The notes: generated by a model not told the origin, from the sequence alone. A DNA stretch of 64,000 nucleotides from Desulfitobacterium dehalogenans ATCC 51507 (GCF_000243155.2 NC_018017.1:3658001-3722000); one strand, 5' to 3'. Positions 1 to 8,866 are shown, counted from the stretch's first letter. Numbers and translations: made by a program.

Positions 1-443
1 TTGCGAATCACCATAAGCAACAGCCCATAAAAGAGCAAAGAAAAAGCAATAGCCAATCCATTGCGCAGAGCAGGCTCTACTAAAGACAGCAGCGGTTGGG
101 TTACGGCATAAGCAAGGATAGTTAAGGCCGCAGCCACCACTAAAGAAGAGGGCCGGTGCAGAAACACTTCACCTACCCATTGGGTATGGGATAGATCTGC
201 GGTACGCTTAAGCACCCAGGGGATCACTCCTCCTTTGACCAATAAGGAGAGAAGAGCAATGGCAAGGAGCTCAAGCTCAGATTCCTTCACCCCTTCCAAG
301 AAAATAAGCGCCGCGAGAAATACTGCCTGCCAAGTCCAACCCACGAGTACTTTCTTCAGTTTGACACAACCAACGATATACAAACCGACAGCCAAAAGAG
401 CAAAGAGCACCAACTGCTGAAGATTTTCCAAGGTTCCTTCCAT
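1..443 (-). CDS. hyfE: Hydrogenase-4 membrane subunit HyfE-like (partial)
   Basis: Integral membrane subunit of a group 4 [NiFe] hydrogenase / formate-hydrogenlyase-like complex. Only the first 147 codons are present because the gene runs off the left edge. The start is ATG at 443 behind a GGAGGG ribosome site (451-456), one base after the hyfC stop, so translation is probably coupled. The visible protein begins MEGTLENLQQLVLFALLAVG and is almost wholly hydrophobic, with about four membrane segments and a conserved-looking KGGVIPWVLKR stretch in the loop region, as in HyfE and the NuoK-like part of these complexes. Order hyfB-hyfC-hyfE matches the hyf operon. Family call is from order and hydrophobicity plus that motif. 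Confidence 0.82.
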   Translation of the reverse strand, partial: MEGTLENLQQLVLFALLAVGLYIVGCVKLKKVLVGWTWQAVFLAALIFLEGVKESELELLAIALLSLLVKGGVIPWVLKRTADLSHTQWVGEVFLHRPSSLVVAAALTILAYAVTQPLLSLVEPALRNGLAIAFSLLFYGLLLMVIR

Positions 444-444
444 G

Positions 445-1431
445 TCATATCCCTCCTTTCATAATCCAAAGAGTTATCAGAGCCAGGACAGCAGAAGCCA
501 AACCCATAGCTAGAATATTGGGAATCCGAAAAAGCCGAACCTTAACATTAATGCTTTCAAGGGTGGCAAAGAAAGCACCCAGTAAAACTATAAGGCCGAT
601 CTGGAGGATTCCCTGGATAAGTAACGTCTCGAGTGGGATGCCCTGGCCTGAGGGATTCATAAGATTTATATTGGCAGGTAAAATCAAGACAGTCAGAAGC
701 TGAAGCAGAAGCAGCTGTTTCAGCTGTTCTGCCCAAAGTAAAAAGCCTAAAGAACGACCTGAGTAGTCCAGAAGCATACCTTCATGAATCATAGTCAACT
801 CCAGATGAGTGTCGGGATTATCCACCGGAATCCTCCCCATCTCAGCGATGACGATAATAAAAAGGGCCAATAACGCAAGAACTCGGGGCGTCTCAAAGAT
901 GGACATCCCCTGCAGCCCAGTGATCATTCCCATGAGTGAAGTGGTCTCCGTCATCAGAGCCAGAACGACCAAACTCAGAATAAATCCGGGTTCGGCTAAG
1001 GCCGCTACAAAAACCTCACGGCTGCTTCCCATACCGCCAAAGGTTCCTCCGGCATCCAAGCCGGCAAGTGCAAGAAAAAACCGAGCCAGACCAAGGCTGG
1101 CCGCCAGCCAAAAAAGGGATCCCAGAGAGTGGATGGGTGCCCATCCCCAGGGACCGGGAACAACAAAACAGGCAAGGAAGGTACTACCTAAGACAAGGGA
1201 AGGAGTAACCAGGAAGATCCATGAAGCATGCTCTGAGATAACTTCTTCTTTCCCCATATACTTCCGAAGGTCCCGATAGGGCTGGAGAAGAGATGGTCCC
1301 TGACGCATCTGCCAAAAGGCTTTTACTTTTTTTATCCATCCCTGCAACAAGGGAGCAGCGAGCAAAAATATGAGCAAGTGCACAATGGAAAAGAAGATTA
1401 CTCCCCCATTCCATTCTCCAAAGTTCAGCAT
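445..1431 (-). CDS. hyfC: Hydrogenase-4 / formate hydrogenlyase membrane subunit (NuoH-like)
   Basis: 328-residue NuoH/ND1-family membrane subunit (HyfC/HycD) that anchors the hydrogenase module to the proton-pumping arm. It has about eight hydrophobic segments and the family signature GRIPVDNPDTHLELTMIHEG near residues 200-220, the loop carrying conserved acidic residues, followed by LDYSGRSL. The start ATG at 1431 has a G-rich ribosome site and lies 12 nt after the hyfB stop. Length equals that of typical HyfC. Co-transcribed with hyfB and hyfE. Whether the complex uses formate or ferredoxin cannot be told, because the catalytic subunits lie outside the window. Confidence 0.9.
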   Translation of the reverse strand: MLNFGEWNGGVIFFSIVHLLIFLLAAPLLQGWIKKVKAFWQMRQGPSLLQPYRDLRKYMGKEEVISEHASWIFLVTPSLVLGSTFLACFVVPGPWGWAPIHSLGSLFWLAASLGLARFFLALAGLDAGGTFGGMGSSREVFVAALAEPGFILSLVVLALMTETTSLMGMITGLQGMSIFETPRVLALLALFIIVIAEMGRIPVDNPDTHLELTMIHEGMLLDYSGRSLGFLLWAEQLKQLLLLQLLTVLILPANINLMNPSGQGIPLETLLIQGILQIGLIVLLGAFFATLESINVKVRLFRIPNILAMGLASAVLALITLWIMKGGI

Positions 1432-1443
1432 CCTCTTTCCCCC

Positions 1444-3360
1444 CTACATAGTCCAAATCAATACAACCACTAAGGTCAACAGAATATAAGCCAGATAAGT
1501 GTGGATACTGCCGGTTTGCAGAATGCGAATCCGATCCGCACACCACAAAACCAGTTTCATGGAAGGCCGATAGAACGCTTCCTCCACCATTTCACGGGTT
1601 CGGCCACGATATTTTAAAGACTGTAATACATAGGGGTTTTCCCCAAACTTTTTATCGATAATGGAATGAAAGGCCAAAATCCGTTTCAGGACAATCCGCA
1701 AAGGCATGGTTATCCCTAAACTTGTGTATTGCATACGAGGGGTTAAAGGAACACCGCAGTTCCAGGTTCCGCTTACCCTCCTCCGTTTTCCTCCTGATAA
1801 CAAATAGAGCGTTCCGGAGAAAAGACCCAGAAGTAAAATATAAGGAGTAATCAGGCTAAGGAAATCGGAAAAAAACGGAGAAATTAAGCTGTCGGTTAAT
1901 GAAGAAGAGCTTTGATAGCTTAGCACTTGAATGGGGACACTCATGAGTTTCAAAAGGCCTTGCGGCCAAAGCAGAATGAGTAGGGTTAGCATCATTGAAC
2001 TTCCCATGGATACTGTCTGTGACCAGGGCAGCTCTTGAGCCTTTTCAGCATTTGCCGTCCGTGCCTGCCCCAAAAAAGCCCCGGAGAACCATTTCACCAT
2101 GGTTGCCAAAGCCAAGGCAGAGACAAAAGCCAAAGCTGTCAGAATTAAAGGCAACATCAGCTTGAGCAGTCCCCCTCCCACTTGAATGGAAGTCTTCCAT
2201 AAGGCATGAAATAACAGCCATTCCCCCCAAAAACCTCCCAAGGGCGGGAGTGCGGCAAGTCCGACAGCGCCAACCATTGCCCATAAGCCAGTTCTGGGCA
2301 TTTTCTTGAGTAAACCACCCATCTGATCAAGCTTTTTTGTATGGGTTGCTTGAATAATATTTCCCGCGGCCATAAACATATTGGACTTAAAAAGGAGATG
2401 ATGAACCCCATGCCAGAAAAAGGCAGCCAGGGCAAGGACCACTAATTCCGTATAACCCAAGGTTTGGGCGATCATAGCCGTCCCTAAGGCCATAGTCAGA
2501 ATACCCATATTCTCCACTGTCGAGTAGGCTAGCAAGCGTTTTACATTCCGTTCCACACAGGCGTAGAGAATCCCGATAAAAGCCGAAAGCACCCCAAGCG
2601 CCAGCATTAGCCCGCCCCACCATAGCTCCATGGGGGCCAGAGTTAACCAAACCAGCCTCATGATCATATAGAGCGCGATCTTTACCATCACCCCGGACAT
2701 TAATGCAGATACCGGAGAGGGGGCAACAGGATGAGCATAGGGCAGCCAGATATGAAATGGCACCAGCCCTGCTTTCGTTCCAAAACCCACCAAAAAACAT
2801 AGAAAGAGACTATTTTTTTCTCCTGGGCTTAATTCTGAGGCTATGGCGGCCCAATCCCCATAAAGAAAGCTTCCGGTCTTGCTGTAGAGGTACAGAACGG
2901 CCGCAATCAAAAAGACCGTTCCCACATGGGTCATAACAAAATAAATGAAGGCCGCTTTGCGATTGGAAGTCTCCTCATGTTCATAGACCACCAAAAAAAA
3001 TGAGAAAAGAGACATAAGTTCCCAAAGGAAGAGAAAATAAAAGCCGTTATTGACAAGTAAAACCCCAGCCATACTACCCAGAAAGGCCACCCAGGATAAG
3101 GAAAAGGATATAAGAGATTTTTTTCCCTCATATTCCTTCATATAGCCCAGGCCGTAAAGAGATGCCACTCCTTGCCCAAGAAAAAGCAAAAAAAGGAAGA
3201 ATGCGGTCAATCCATCGAAAGAAAAACCGGCCACATTCCATTGACCCGAAGGATCACCAACCGGAAAATTCCAGCCCAGAAAGAAAATTCCGAGGATTGC
3301 CATCACTAGCGTTAGGCTCATTGTTCCTATCCTAACACCTCGCTCCATACCCACCATCAT
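1444..3360 (-). CDS. hyfB: Hydrogenase-4 component B, antiporter-like (NuoL/MrpA family)
   Basis: 638-residue proton-translocating subunit of the energy-converting hydrogenase, with about 14-16 membrane segments. Family hallmarks are the GLVPFHIWLPYAHPVAPSPV segment (quinone-reductase antiporter motif), a lysine-bearing GLKKMPRTG loop and a histidine-rich FFWHGVHHLLFKS segment. The open frame extends to 3405, but the doublet ATG ATG at 3355-3360 follows a GGAAAGGATGAGACG ribosome site, so I place the start there; MSLTLVMAILG slightly downstream is a second possibility. First gene of the visible hyf operon; a 480-bp AT-rich region with tandem repeats lies upstream. Confidence 0.88.
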   Translation of the reverse strand: MMVGMERGVRIGTMSLTLVMAILGIFFLGWNFPVGDPSGQWNVAGFSFDGLTAFFLFLLFLGQGVASLYGLGYMKEYEGKKSLISFSLSWVAFLGSMAGVLLVNNGFYFLFLWELMSLFSFFLVVYEHEETSNRKAAFIYFVMTHVGTVFLIAAVLYLYSKTGSFLYGDWAAIASELSPGEKNSLFLCFLVGFGTKAGLVPFHIWLPYAHPVAPSPVSALMSGVMVKIALYMIMRLVWLTLAPMELWWGGLMLALGVLSAFIGILYACVERNVKRLLAYSTVENMGILTMALGTAMIAQTLGYTELVVLALAAFFWHGVHHLLFKSNMFMAAGNIIQATHTKKLDQMGGLLKKMPRTGLWAMVGAVGLAALPPLGGFWGEWLLFHALWKTSIQVGGGLLKLMLPLILTALAFVSALALATMVKWFSGAFLGQARTANAEKAQELPWSQTVSMGSSMMLTLLILLWPQGLLKLMSVPIQVLSYQSSSSLTDSLISPFFSDFLSLITPYILLLGLFSGTLYLLSGGKRRRVSGTWNCGVPLTPRMQYTSLGITMPLRIVLKRILAFHSIIDKKFGENPYVLQSLKYRGRTREMVEEAFYRPSMKLVLWCADRIRILQTGSIHTYLAYILLTLVVVLIWTM

Positions 3361-3386
3361 CGTCTCATCCTTTCCAGCCCAGAAAA

Positions 3387-3454
3387 TAATTGTACTATAA
3401 CACAAGCAATCTTATGTTTATTTTAGGAATCTGTATCTAATTGTTCTATAACAC
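3387..3454. repeat. Two 17-bp direct repeats upstream of hyfB
   Basis: TAATTGTACTATAACAC at 3387-3403 and TAATTGTTCTATAACAC at 3438-3454 differ at one base and are exactly 51 bp apart (about five helical turns). They lie 27-94 bp upstream of the hyfB start codon. Each also carries a TATAG-like element on the minus strand. Likely paired regulator sites or repeated promoter elements; the regulator is unknown. Confidence 0.6.
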
Positions 3455-3793
3455 GTTCTTTAATCTTACCTCCTTTTTGCCTCTATAAACAAGTTGCATA
3501 AGTATGCATTTTTTCCCTCATTTAGCCTGATTTCTAGTTAACCCTTATTTACCCCATACTTTCGTTCACTAGCCCTTCTTTTTGCCTTTAACCCCTCCAA
3601 TTCTCATTATTGACAATAAAAAACAAGAATTCTCTTCAAAAGTCTTTAAGTTTATAAGGAACAAATCCTTTAAAATGCGTTAAAAGCAAAAGGGAAGTGA
3701 AGTTTTTTCACAGACTTTTCGAGGTTGTAGGCTCGATAACACAATAATTGTAAAAACCGTGCCATGCTCAGAGGGTAAAACATTTTTTTATAC
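3455..3793. other. AT-rich intergenic stretch, no gene seen
   Basis: About 340 bp between the hyf repeats and the terminator of the GDSL gene. It is strongly A/T rich with short poly-T and poly-A runs. I see no reading frame with a ribosome site, no tRNA-like fold and no clear promoter beyond isolated TTGACA (3609-3614) without a good -10. Confidence 0.5.
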
Positions 3794-3827
3794 AAAAAAA
3801 TTCCCTAACCATTTAGTCAGGGAATTC
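3794..3827 (-). terminator. Rho-independent terminator of the GDSL gene
   Basis: Inverted repeat TTCCCTAA / TTAGTCAGGGAA with a short loop, followed in minus-strand direction by TTTTTTT. It starts 13 bp past the GDSL stop codon. Confidence 0.8.
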
Positions 3828-3839
3828 TAACATTAGAGT

Positions 3840-4451
3840 TTAATATCGTGCGAAGAGCTCAGCCATAACTTGATGTCCAGCAATATTAGGATGAATATGG
3901 TCAGAGCTAAGAAGGAGCATTTCTTGGCCTTTAAATGCTTTGGCAACCGGCACCACGATTCCTCTATAATGTCTGGCCATTTGAGTGACCGTATGGTTGG
4001 CACTTTTCAGCAAAGTATACGCGAGAGCATCGGTTTGTTTATCTAGGGGAGGTAAGGGATTATAGATACTTGCTATCTTGAGGACTGCTGAACAATTAAC
4101 ACTTCTTATCCTATCTCCCAGTGACATAAGATTTTGGTGGAAGTCTCGCAGAGTCAGCTCCGGATTGACCAACCGACCTGATACCAAACCTTTGCCAAGG
4201 GCAAGAAGATCGTTTGAGCCTATGGTCACTGTAATGATTCCGGCTTGAGAAATTAAACGCTGTACATTAGTCTGTCCAACCACATCAACCAACTGGCTGC
4301 TTGTCAGACCATTAACCCCAAGGTTCTCGTATCTTAGATTCGGACAACCGGACAACAAGGTTGAATAATACAAGGTAGCAAACGAACAATTGAGCCCCAC
4401 TCCATAACCTGTCGTTAATGAGTCACCTAATGCCAGGTATATACCATTCAT
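3840..4451 (-). CDS. SGNH/GDSL-type esterase/lipase
   Basis: 203-residue serine hydrolase of the SGNH family, probably an esterase or acyl hydrolase; substrate unknown. Block I is LALGDSLTTGYG near the N-terminus (catalytic Ser of GDSL at residue 11), block II is NLGVNGLTSSQL, block III is IGSNDLLALG with the oxyanion Asn, and block V is DHIHPNIAGH supplying Asp and His. No signal peptide, so cytoplasmic. An in-frame GTG at 4466 could extend it by five residues, but the AAAGGTGG ribosome site fits ATG 4451. It is monocistronic, with its own terminator. Similar proteins sit in many spore-formers; a spore or cell-wall role would be guesswork. Confidence 0.85.
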   Translation of the reverse strand: MNGIYLALGDSLTTGYGVGLNCSFATLYYSTLLSGCPNLRYENLGVNGLTSSQLVDVVGQTNVQRLISQAGIITVTIGSNDLLALGKGLVSGRLVNPELTLRDFHQNLMSLGDRIRSVNCSAVLKIASIYNPLPPLDKQTDALAYTLLKSANHTVTQMARHYRGIVVPVAKAFKGQEMLLLSSDHIHPNIAGHQVMAELFARY

Positions 4452-4519
4452 ACGGTTTGCTACCACCTTTCATATGCTTCTTACATAAATTATGCATCAA
4501 GCGTCCGATATGGTAATGA

Positions 4520-4978
4520 TTAATCCTGAGCCACATTCACCCAGCCTGTTGCCACAAGCTCTTCCAATTCTACCACTGTCAGCTTTACTGCTGCATCAGG
4601 GGCACCTGCTGCCGGATAGACTACAGAGTATTTCTTTAATGATTCATCTAAATAAACAGGAATTTCCTGCCTTAATCCGAAAGGGCAGACCCCTCCCACC
4701 GGATGTCCGGTCAATTCCAAAACCTGCTCTACTTCAGGCATTTTGGGTTTTCCGTTGAAGGCATCCTTGAATTTTCGGTTATCCAGTCTTTTATCCCCTG
4801 CCATAAGCACCATGACAAAATCTCCCTGAACCTGTAAAAAGAGAGACTTGGCAATTTCCCCTGGGGTAACACCCAAGGACTCTGCGGCTTTAGCAACAGT
4901 ACTGGTATCTTCAAATTTCAGAATAGGTACTGTTTTCCCCTTCATATGGAAAAAATTCTTCACCGTTTCAACTGACAT
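4520..4978 (-). CDS. YbaK/ProX-type aminoacyl-tRNA deacylase
   Basis: 152-residue stand-alone editing domain related to YbaK and ProX, which hydrolyse mischarged tRNA (Cys-tRNA-Pro or Ala-tRNA-Pro class). Family features seen are the N-terminal helix with AAESLGVTPGEIAKSL, the KSLFLQ strand, the LDNRKFKDAF region with the conserved lysine, and the GHPVGGVCPFGL loop that forms the active site. AGGAGG lies 5 nt before the ATG at 4978. It is separated from yqeY upstream by a terminator, so it has its own promoter or depends on read-through. Exact tRNA substrate cannot be read from the sequence. Confidence 0.85.
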   Translation of the reverse strand: MSVETVKNFFHMKGKTVPILKFEDTSTVAKAAESLGVTPGEIAKSLFLQVQGDFVMVLMAGDKRLDNRKFKDAFNGKPKMPEVEQVLELTGHPVGGVCPFGLRQEIPVYLDESLKKYSVVYPAAGAPDAAVKLTVVELEELVATGWVNVAQD

Positions 4979-4997
4979 GTGACCTCCTTAAAATGTT

Positions 4998-5032
4998 AAA
5001 AACCTGATTGCTAAGCTTGCAATCAGGTTTTT
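4998..5032 (-). terminator. Terminator after yqeY
   Basis: Stem AAAACCTGATTGC / GCAATCAGGTTTT (13 bp, 7-nt loop) with T-runs on both sides, 7 bp past the yqeY stop. Closes the rpsU-yqeY transcript. Confidence 0.88.
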
Positions 5033-5038
5033 AGTGAG

Positions 5039-5491
5039 CTAAGATCCTAGAAGTTCACGCACGATCTGGTTAACCAGTTTGCCGTCAGCGCGTCCTTTTG
5101 TCTTCGGAGTAATCTTGCCCATGACTTTACCCAGATCTTTCGGTCCTTGAGCACCGACTTCGGCAATAGTCTCTTGGGCTAACTGGCGTATTTCCCCTTC
5201 AGAAAGCTGCTGAGGAAGGTATTCCATGAGAACGGAGATTTCCTCCTCCAGGGCTTTCACTGTATCGGGACGATTCGCCTTAGAAAACTCTTCAATCGAA
5301 TCACGACGCATTTTGACTTCTTTAGCTAAGACTTCGATGACTTGATCATCGTTAAATTCCACTTGCTTATCTATTTCAGCATTTTTAATGGCGGCCCGGG
5401 TCATTCGGATGACGGAAAGTCTAACCTTCCCCTCCTCTTTGGCCTTCATGGCAACCTTCATATCCTCAACGAGGCGATCTTTCAGGGACAA
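5039..5491 (-). CDS. yqeY: GatB/YqeY domain protein
   Basis: 150-residue YqeY-family protein, related to the C-terminal helical domain of GatB, the tRNA-dependent amidotransferase subunit that contacts tRNA. Exact role is unproven. Signature parts include KDRLVEDMKVAMKAKE at the N-terminus, RLSVIRMTRAAIKNAEI, and the C-terminal GKVMGKITPKTKGRADGK motif, typical of the family. The first codon is TTG at 5491, with GGAG 10 nt upstream; no ATG fits. It follows rpsU by 14 nt, the usual rpsU-yqeY pairing in Firmicutes, and ends at a strong terminator. Confidence 0.92.
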   Translation of the reverse strand: MSLKDRLVEDMKVAMKAKEEGKVRLSVIRMTRAAIKNAEIDKQVEFNDDQVIEVLAKEVKMRRDSIEEFSKANRPDTVKALEEEISVLMEYLPQQLSEGEIRQLAQETIAEVGAQGPKDLGKVMGKITPKTKGRADGKLVNQIVRELLGS

Positions 5492-5505
5492 TTCAGTGCA
5501 ACTCC

Positions 5506-5682
5506 TTATTTAAACTTACGTTTACGTGCTGCTTCGGATTTCTTCTTCCGCTTAACACTAGGCTTTTCATAATGCTCATGTTTACGAGCCTCTGATAATA
5601 CGCCTGCACGCTGACAAGTACGCTTGAACCGGCGGAGTGCGCTATCCAGGGATTCGTTTTTACCGACTTTAATTTCGCTCAT
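5506..5682 (-). CDS. rpsU: 30S ribosomal protein S21
   Basis: 58-residue S21, a basic protein of the small subunit platform near the anti-Shine-Dalgarno end of 16S rRNA. Translation of the minus strand from ATG 5682 gives [20 protein letters not shown] at the start, then a [20 protein letters not shown] core and a Lys/Arg-rich tail ending RKRKFK. GAGGGAGGG lies 8 nt upstream. Length and composition are standard. First gene of a two-gene unit with yqeY; neighbours mtaB and HIT protein match the order in many Clostridia. Confidence 0.95.
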   Translation of the reverse strand: MSEIKVGKNESLDSALRRFKRTCQRAGVLSEARKHEHYEKPSVKRKKKSEAARKRKFK

Positions 5683-5810
5683 TATCTTATCCCTCCCTCC
5701 ACTGGATCATGTACAGATATACTAGATAATTATACTGGATGAGATGGCGTGCGTCAAGTTCCTGACGGACATACAGGTCGTTTTGGCTATGTTTTAAGGG
5801 GTTTTCTTTA

Positions 5811-6155
5811 TCAACAAATTTTTATGCCTAAAGGCTGACCGCCAATCAGGTGGAAATGCAAATGCTTAACCACCTGGCCCCCATCGTCACCACAATTGTT
5901 AACCACACGATAACCTGAATCAGCTATACCAGACTCTTGAGCCAGTTTTTTAGCCACCATCAAAATATGCCCGATTAAGGCCTCATCCACAACTTCAATA
6001 TCATTTAGGCTTTCCATATGTTTCTTTGGAATTATAAGCAAATGTACCGGAGCTACAGGATTAATATCCTTAAACGCCAACACATACTCATCCTCGAAAA
6101 CAACCTGGCTGGGAATCTCCTTATTGATTATTTTACAAAAGATGCACTCCGACAT
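5811..6155 (-). CDS. HIT-family (HINT-like) nucleotide hydrolase
   Basis: 114-residue histidine-triad protein, which hydrolyses purine nucleoside phosphoramidates such as AMP-NH2 or AMP-lysine. The catalytic triad HLHFHLIGG lies near residues 97-105; the N-terminal CIFCKIINKEIPS carries the two zinc-type cysteines common in bacterial HINT proteins, and DINPVAPVHLLIIPKKH is the second conserved block. GGGAGGG precedes the ATG. Located between the translation operon and rpsU, as in other Firmicutes, suggesting a housekeeping role. Confidence 0.92.
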   Translation of the reverse strand: MSECIFCKIINKEIPSQVVFEDEYVLAFKDINPVAPVHLLIIPKKHMESLNDIEVVDEALIGHILMVAKKLAQESGIADSGYRVVNNCGDDGGQVVKHLHFHLIGGQPLGIKIC

Positions 6156-6232
6156 AAAAACCCTCCCTTTATGTTTATATGCAAAAGCTACTCACTTCGC
6201 TAATGATTGAGTTACTTCTTTTATCCTATATT

Positions 6233-7360
6233 TTATTCAGTGAAACTAGAGACCCAATGAATAGGATGGATGAGGAAGTAGAACGGTCCTTTATTATTTT
6301 CTAATTCCGGATAGGGGAACGGTTCCCAGATACCGCCGACATCACTCATATAAGAGAATTTTTCTATTATCGGTCCATAAGCGGTCCCGATAATTCCATA
6401 ATCCAAGGGATTTTCCCCTTCCATAACGGCCTGGTAATTGGTAAGCCTCAGCCGTCTATTCTCCTCCGCTCCATGAGAGGCAATCGTATATATATCTCCA
6501 TGGAGCCGTTCAAATTCGGCTATTTCAAATTTCAGGCGTCGCCTCAGTTCTTGTCGGACAGTGGGAGTTATGTCCTCGGCCGATTTTAAGCCCATTTCCT
6601 GAGCGTAAAAAGCCAGGGTCTCATAGTGCAGACCCACTTCGTGGCCCATTGCCCTCACTTTTCGGATCACTTCCGGATCAGCGGTGCGCCACCGGAAATA
6701 GTAGGAACTTTTGATTCCCCGGGCTTTTTCCAGTTCCGCCATTTCTAAGGCATAATCCGCCGATTCATCCACATCGTGTCTTAAGATGAGGGTTTTGTCC
6801 GTTATGGGAACATTGTTATAATAATCCATCACTTTTATGGGAGTATAGCCGAGACGGAGGATTTCATCCAAATAATCCTGATAACGGTGCCGGTCCACAG
6901 GCAAGATAACCTGTTTGTCTTTCGGATATTCAGTGCTCAGTTTCAAATACCGGATAGATCCCAAATATCCGGGAGGTTTAGCTACAATTTCATATTTTCC
7001 AGGAAAAAGACGCTTATTCAATGGCGATTTGCCCACATAGCTACCATTGATATAAATTGGAATCCCCTGACTCTGCTCAGTATCGATATGAAGCTTTATA
7101 CTGTCGCCAACCTTTTCGATCGTCATTTCACCCTTGGACTTATTCCAGGTGGCAACCTTTCCGCCTGATTCAACCATCGCGACGAAGGGGGGAATAGTGT
7201 GTCGGTTGAACACGGTGCGGGGGGCATGAAATGTCACAGCGGGCATCATTAAAAAGGAGCCAATGCCCAGCAAGATAACGAGAACTAAAAGAAAACCTGC
7301 TATCTTCCACCGCTTTGCCTTAAAAAACCGTCCTTTTAAAAAAAAGCCATCCTTTTTCAT
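6233..7360 (-). CDS. Membrane-anchored PEGA / polysaccharide-deacetylase-like protein
   Basis: 375-residue protein. Residues 1-18 are basic and 19-41 form one membrane segment, so the rest faces outside. A PEGA-type beta domain follows (about 98-135: GIPIYINGSYVGKSPLNKRL, PGKYEIVAKPPGY). Residues 160-375 look like a NodB-type deacetylase: LRHDVDES (192-200) would supply the catalytic and metal-binding aspartates and GHEVGLHYE (239-247) two metal histidines, with IASHGAEENRR and FLIHPIHW further on. The classical TFDDG is replaced by HDVDE, so activity and substrate are uncertain; cell-wall glycan is the natural guess. The ribosome site GGAGG is unusually far (16 nt) from the ATG. Stands alone between mtaB and the HIT gene. 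Confidence 0.75.
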   Translation of the reverse strand: MKKDGFFLKGRFFKAKRWKIAGFLLVLVILLGIGSFLMMPAVTFHAPRTVFNRHTIPPFVAMVESGGKVATWNKSKGEMTIEKVGDSIKLHIDTEQSQGIPIYINGSYVGKSPLNKRLFPGKYEIVAKPPGYLGSIRYLKLSTEYPKDKQVILPVDRHRYQDYLDEILRLGYTPIKVMDYYNNVPITDKTLILRHDVDESADYALEMAELEKARGIKSSYYFRWRTADPEVIRKVRAMGHEVGLHYETLAFYAQEMGLKSAEDITPTVRQELRRRLKFEIAEFERLHGDIYTIASHGAEENRRLRLTNYQAVMEGENPLDYGIIGTAYGPIIEKFSYMSDVGGIWEPFPYPELENNKGPFYFLIHPIHWVSSFTE

Positions 7361-7460
7361 ATGGTTCTTTATTGAACCTCCCCTTCGCCAGGTTTTCTTT
7401 CTGCCTCTATTATTGCCGGAGTCCTTAAAAAATCGGCCAATACTATGAAGTTTATTTAAA

Positions 7461-8819
7461 TTAATTCACAAAACTTTCTTCAAGCACACAATTCACCAAT
7501 TCGCCGTTTGTCCAGGTTTTTCCTTCCCGAGGGGGTAAGTGAACCTGAATATAATTTCGCGTATGACCTGCAGCTACTCCCTCTGGGCTGACCCGCTCAA
7601 TCAGGACTTCCACCGTCTGCCCGATAAATCTGCGGACATAGTCTTCCTGGCTTTTTCTGGCTACCTGCATAAGATCCTTCACTCGCTGCTCTTTGATTTT
7701 GTTGGGAATCTGATCAGGGTATTTAGCAGCGGGTGTTCCTTTGCGCTTGGAGTAAGGAAACACATGAACTCCGGAAAAGCCGCAGGAACGAACGGTCTCC
7801 AGAGACTCCCGGAAGTTTTGTTCCGTCTCCCCCGGAAAGCCGACGATCACATCCGTGGTAATGGCGATCCCCGGCAGCAGAGCATTCAGCCGTAGAATGA
7901 GCTCTTTAAATTCCTTGACAGCATAGGGTCTTTTCATTCGAGTTAAAATGGCGTCACTGCCGCATTGCAAAGGAATATGAAGATGAGGGCAGACCGTAGG
8001 ATGATTGATAATCACATCGATGAGCTCAGGGGTAAATTCCATGGGTTCAATAGAGCTCAAGCGCAGGCGGTGCAACCCTTTAACCTGAGCAAGCACTTTG
8101 ACCAACCGGGCCAAATCCCAATTCTCTCCCAGATCTTCTCCATAAGAGCCCGTATGAATTCCTGTCAATACGATCTCCTTATAACCTGCCGCAACCAGCT
8201 TTTCCGCTTCTGTGACGGCGTTCTCAGGGATTCTGCTTCTGACGGGCCCTCGGGCGTAAGGGATAATGCAATAGGTGCAAAATTTGTTACACCCCTCCTG
8301 AATTTTTAAAGTCGCCCTTGTCCTGCTTTCCTCTTCGATCAGAGGCAGTTCTTCAAAGGCCTTAGCATCCCAAATAGCATGTACACTGTTCTTCGGCTGC
8401 TGCTCCTGCTTCACTTGAGCAATAAGCTCCAGGATTCTCCCCCGATCCTGAGTTCCCAAGACCAGGTCAACCCCTTCAATATCAAGAATCTCCCCCGGAG
8501 CAGTCTGGGCATAGCACCCCATGACCACCACAAAAGCATCCGGATGAGCCTTTACCATACGCCGAATGGTTTGCCGTGACTTAGCATCCCCCGTATTGGT
8601 TACGGTACATGTATTGACCACGACCACATCCGCCTTCTCCGTGGAAGACACCACATGATATCCATTATTCCGAAACAGTTGCCCTAAGGCTTCACTCTCG
8701 GTCTGATTCACTTTACACCCAAGGGTAACAAAACAAACCCCGAGGGCCCGCGGCTCTAAATGATCACCGCTGCATCCGGCTAAAGACGACGGATTTCTTT
8801 GCTGTATGGAATCTGCCAT
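7461..8819 (-). CDS. mtaB: tRNA (N6-threonylcarbamoyladenosine37-C2) methylthiotransferase
   Basis: 452-residue radical SAM enzyme that adds a methylthio group to t6A37 of ANN-decoding tRNAs. Order of domains: UPF0004 N-terminal cluster domain (LGCKVNQTES, then NTCTVT and MGCYAQ cysteines), radical SAM core with CNKFCTYCIIPYARG (CxxxCxxC), and a C-terminal TRAM domain. The frame is open to 8987, but that extension overlaps rsmE and has no family similarity; ATG 8819 behind GGGGGTG gives the expected length. Last gene of the hrcA-dnaK operon in this order (prmA-rsmE-mtaB), common in Clostridia. MtaB rather than MiaB/RimO by context and motif spacing. Confidence 0.92.
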   Translation of the reverse strand: MADSIQQRNPSSLAGCSGDHLEPRALGVCFVTLGCKVNQTESEALGQLFRNNGYHVVSSTEKADVVVVNTCTVTNTGDAKSRQTIRRMVKAHPDAFVVVMGCYAQTAPGEILDIEGVDLVLGTQDRGRILELIAQVKQEQQPKNSVHAIWDAKAFEELPLIEEESRTRATLKIQEGCNKFCTYCIIPYARGPVRSRIPENAVTEAEKLVAAGYKEIVLTGIHTGSYGEDLGENWDLARLVKVLAQVKGLHRLRLSSIEPMEFTPELIDVIINHPTVCPHLHIPLQCGSDAILTRMKRPYAVKEFKELILRLNALLPGIAITTDVIVGFPGETEQNFRESLETVRSCGFSGVHVFPYSKRKGTPAAKYPDQIPNKIKEQRVKDLMQVARKSQEDYVRRFIGQTVEVLIERVSPEGVAAGHTRNYIQVHLPPREGKTWTNGELVNCVLEESFVN

Positions 8820-8866
8820 TTTGGCACCCCCGTTAGGAATTGATTGACGATTTAGCAGAAGAACGG

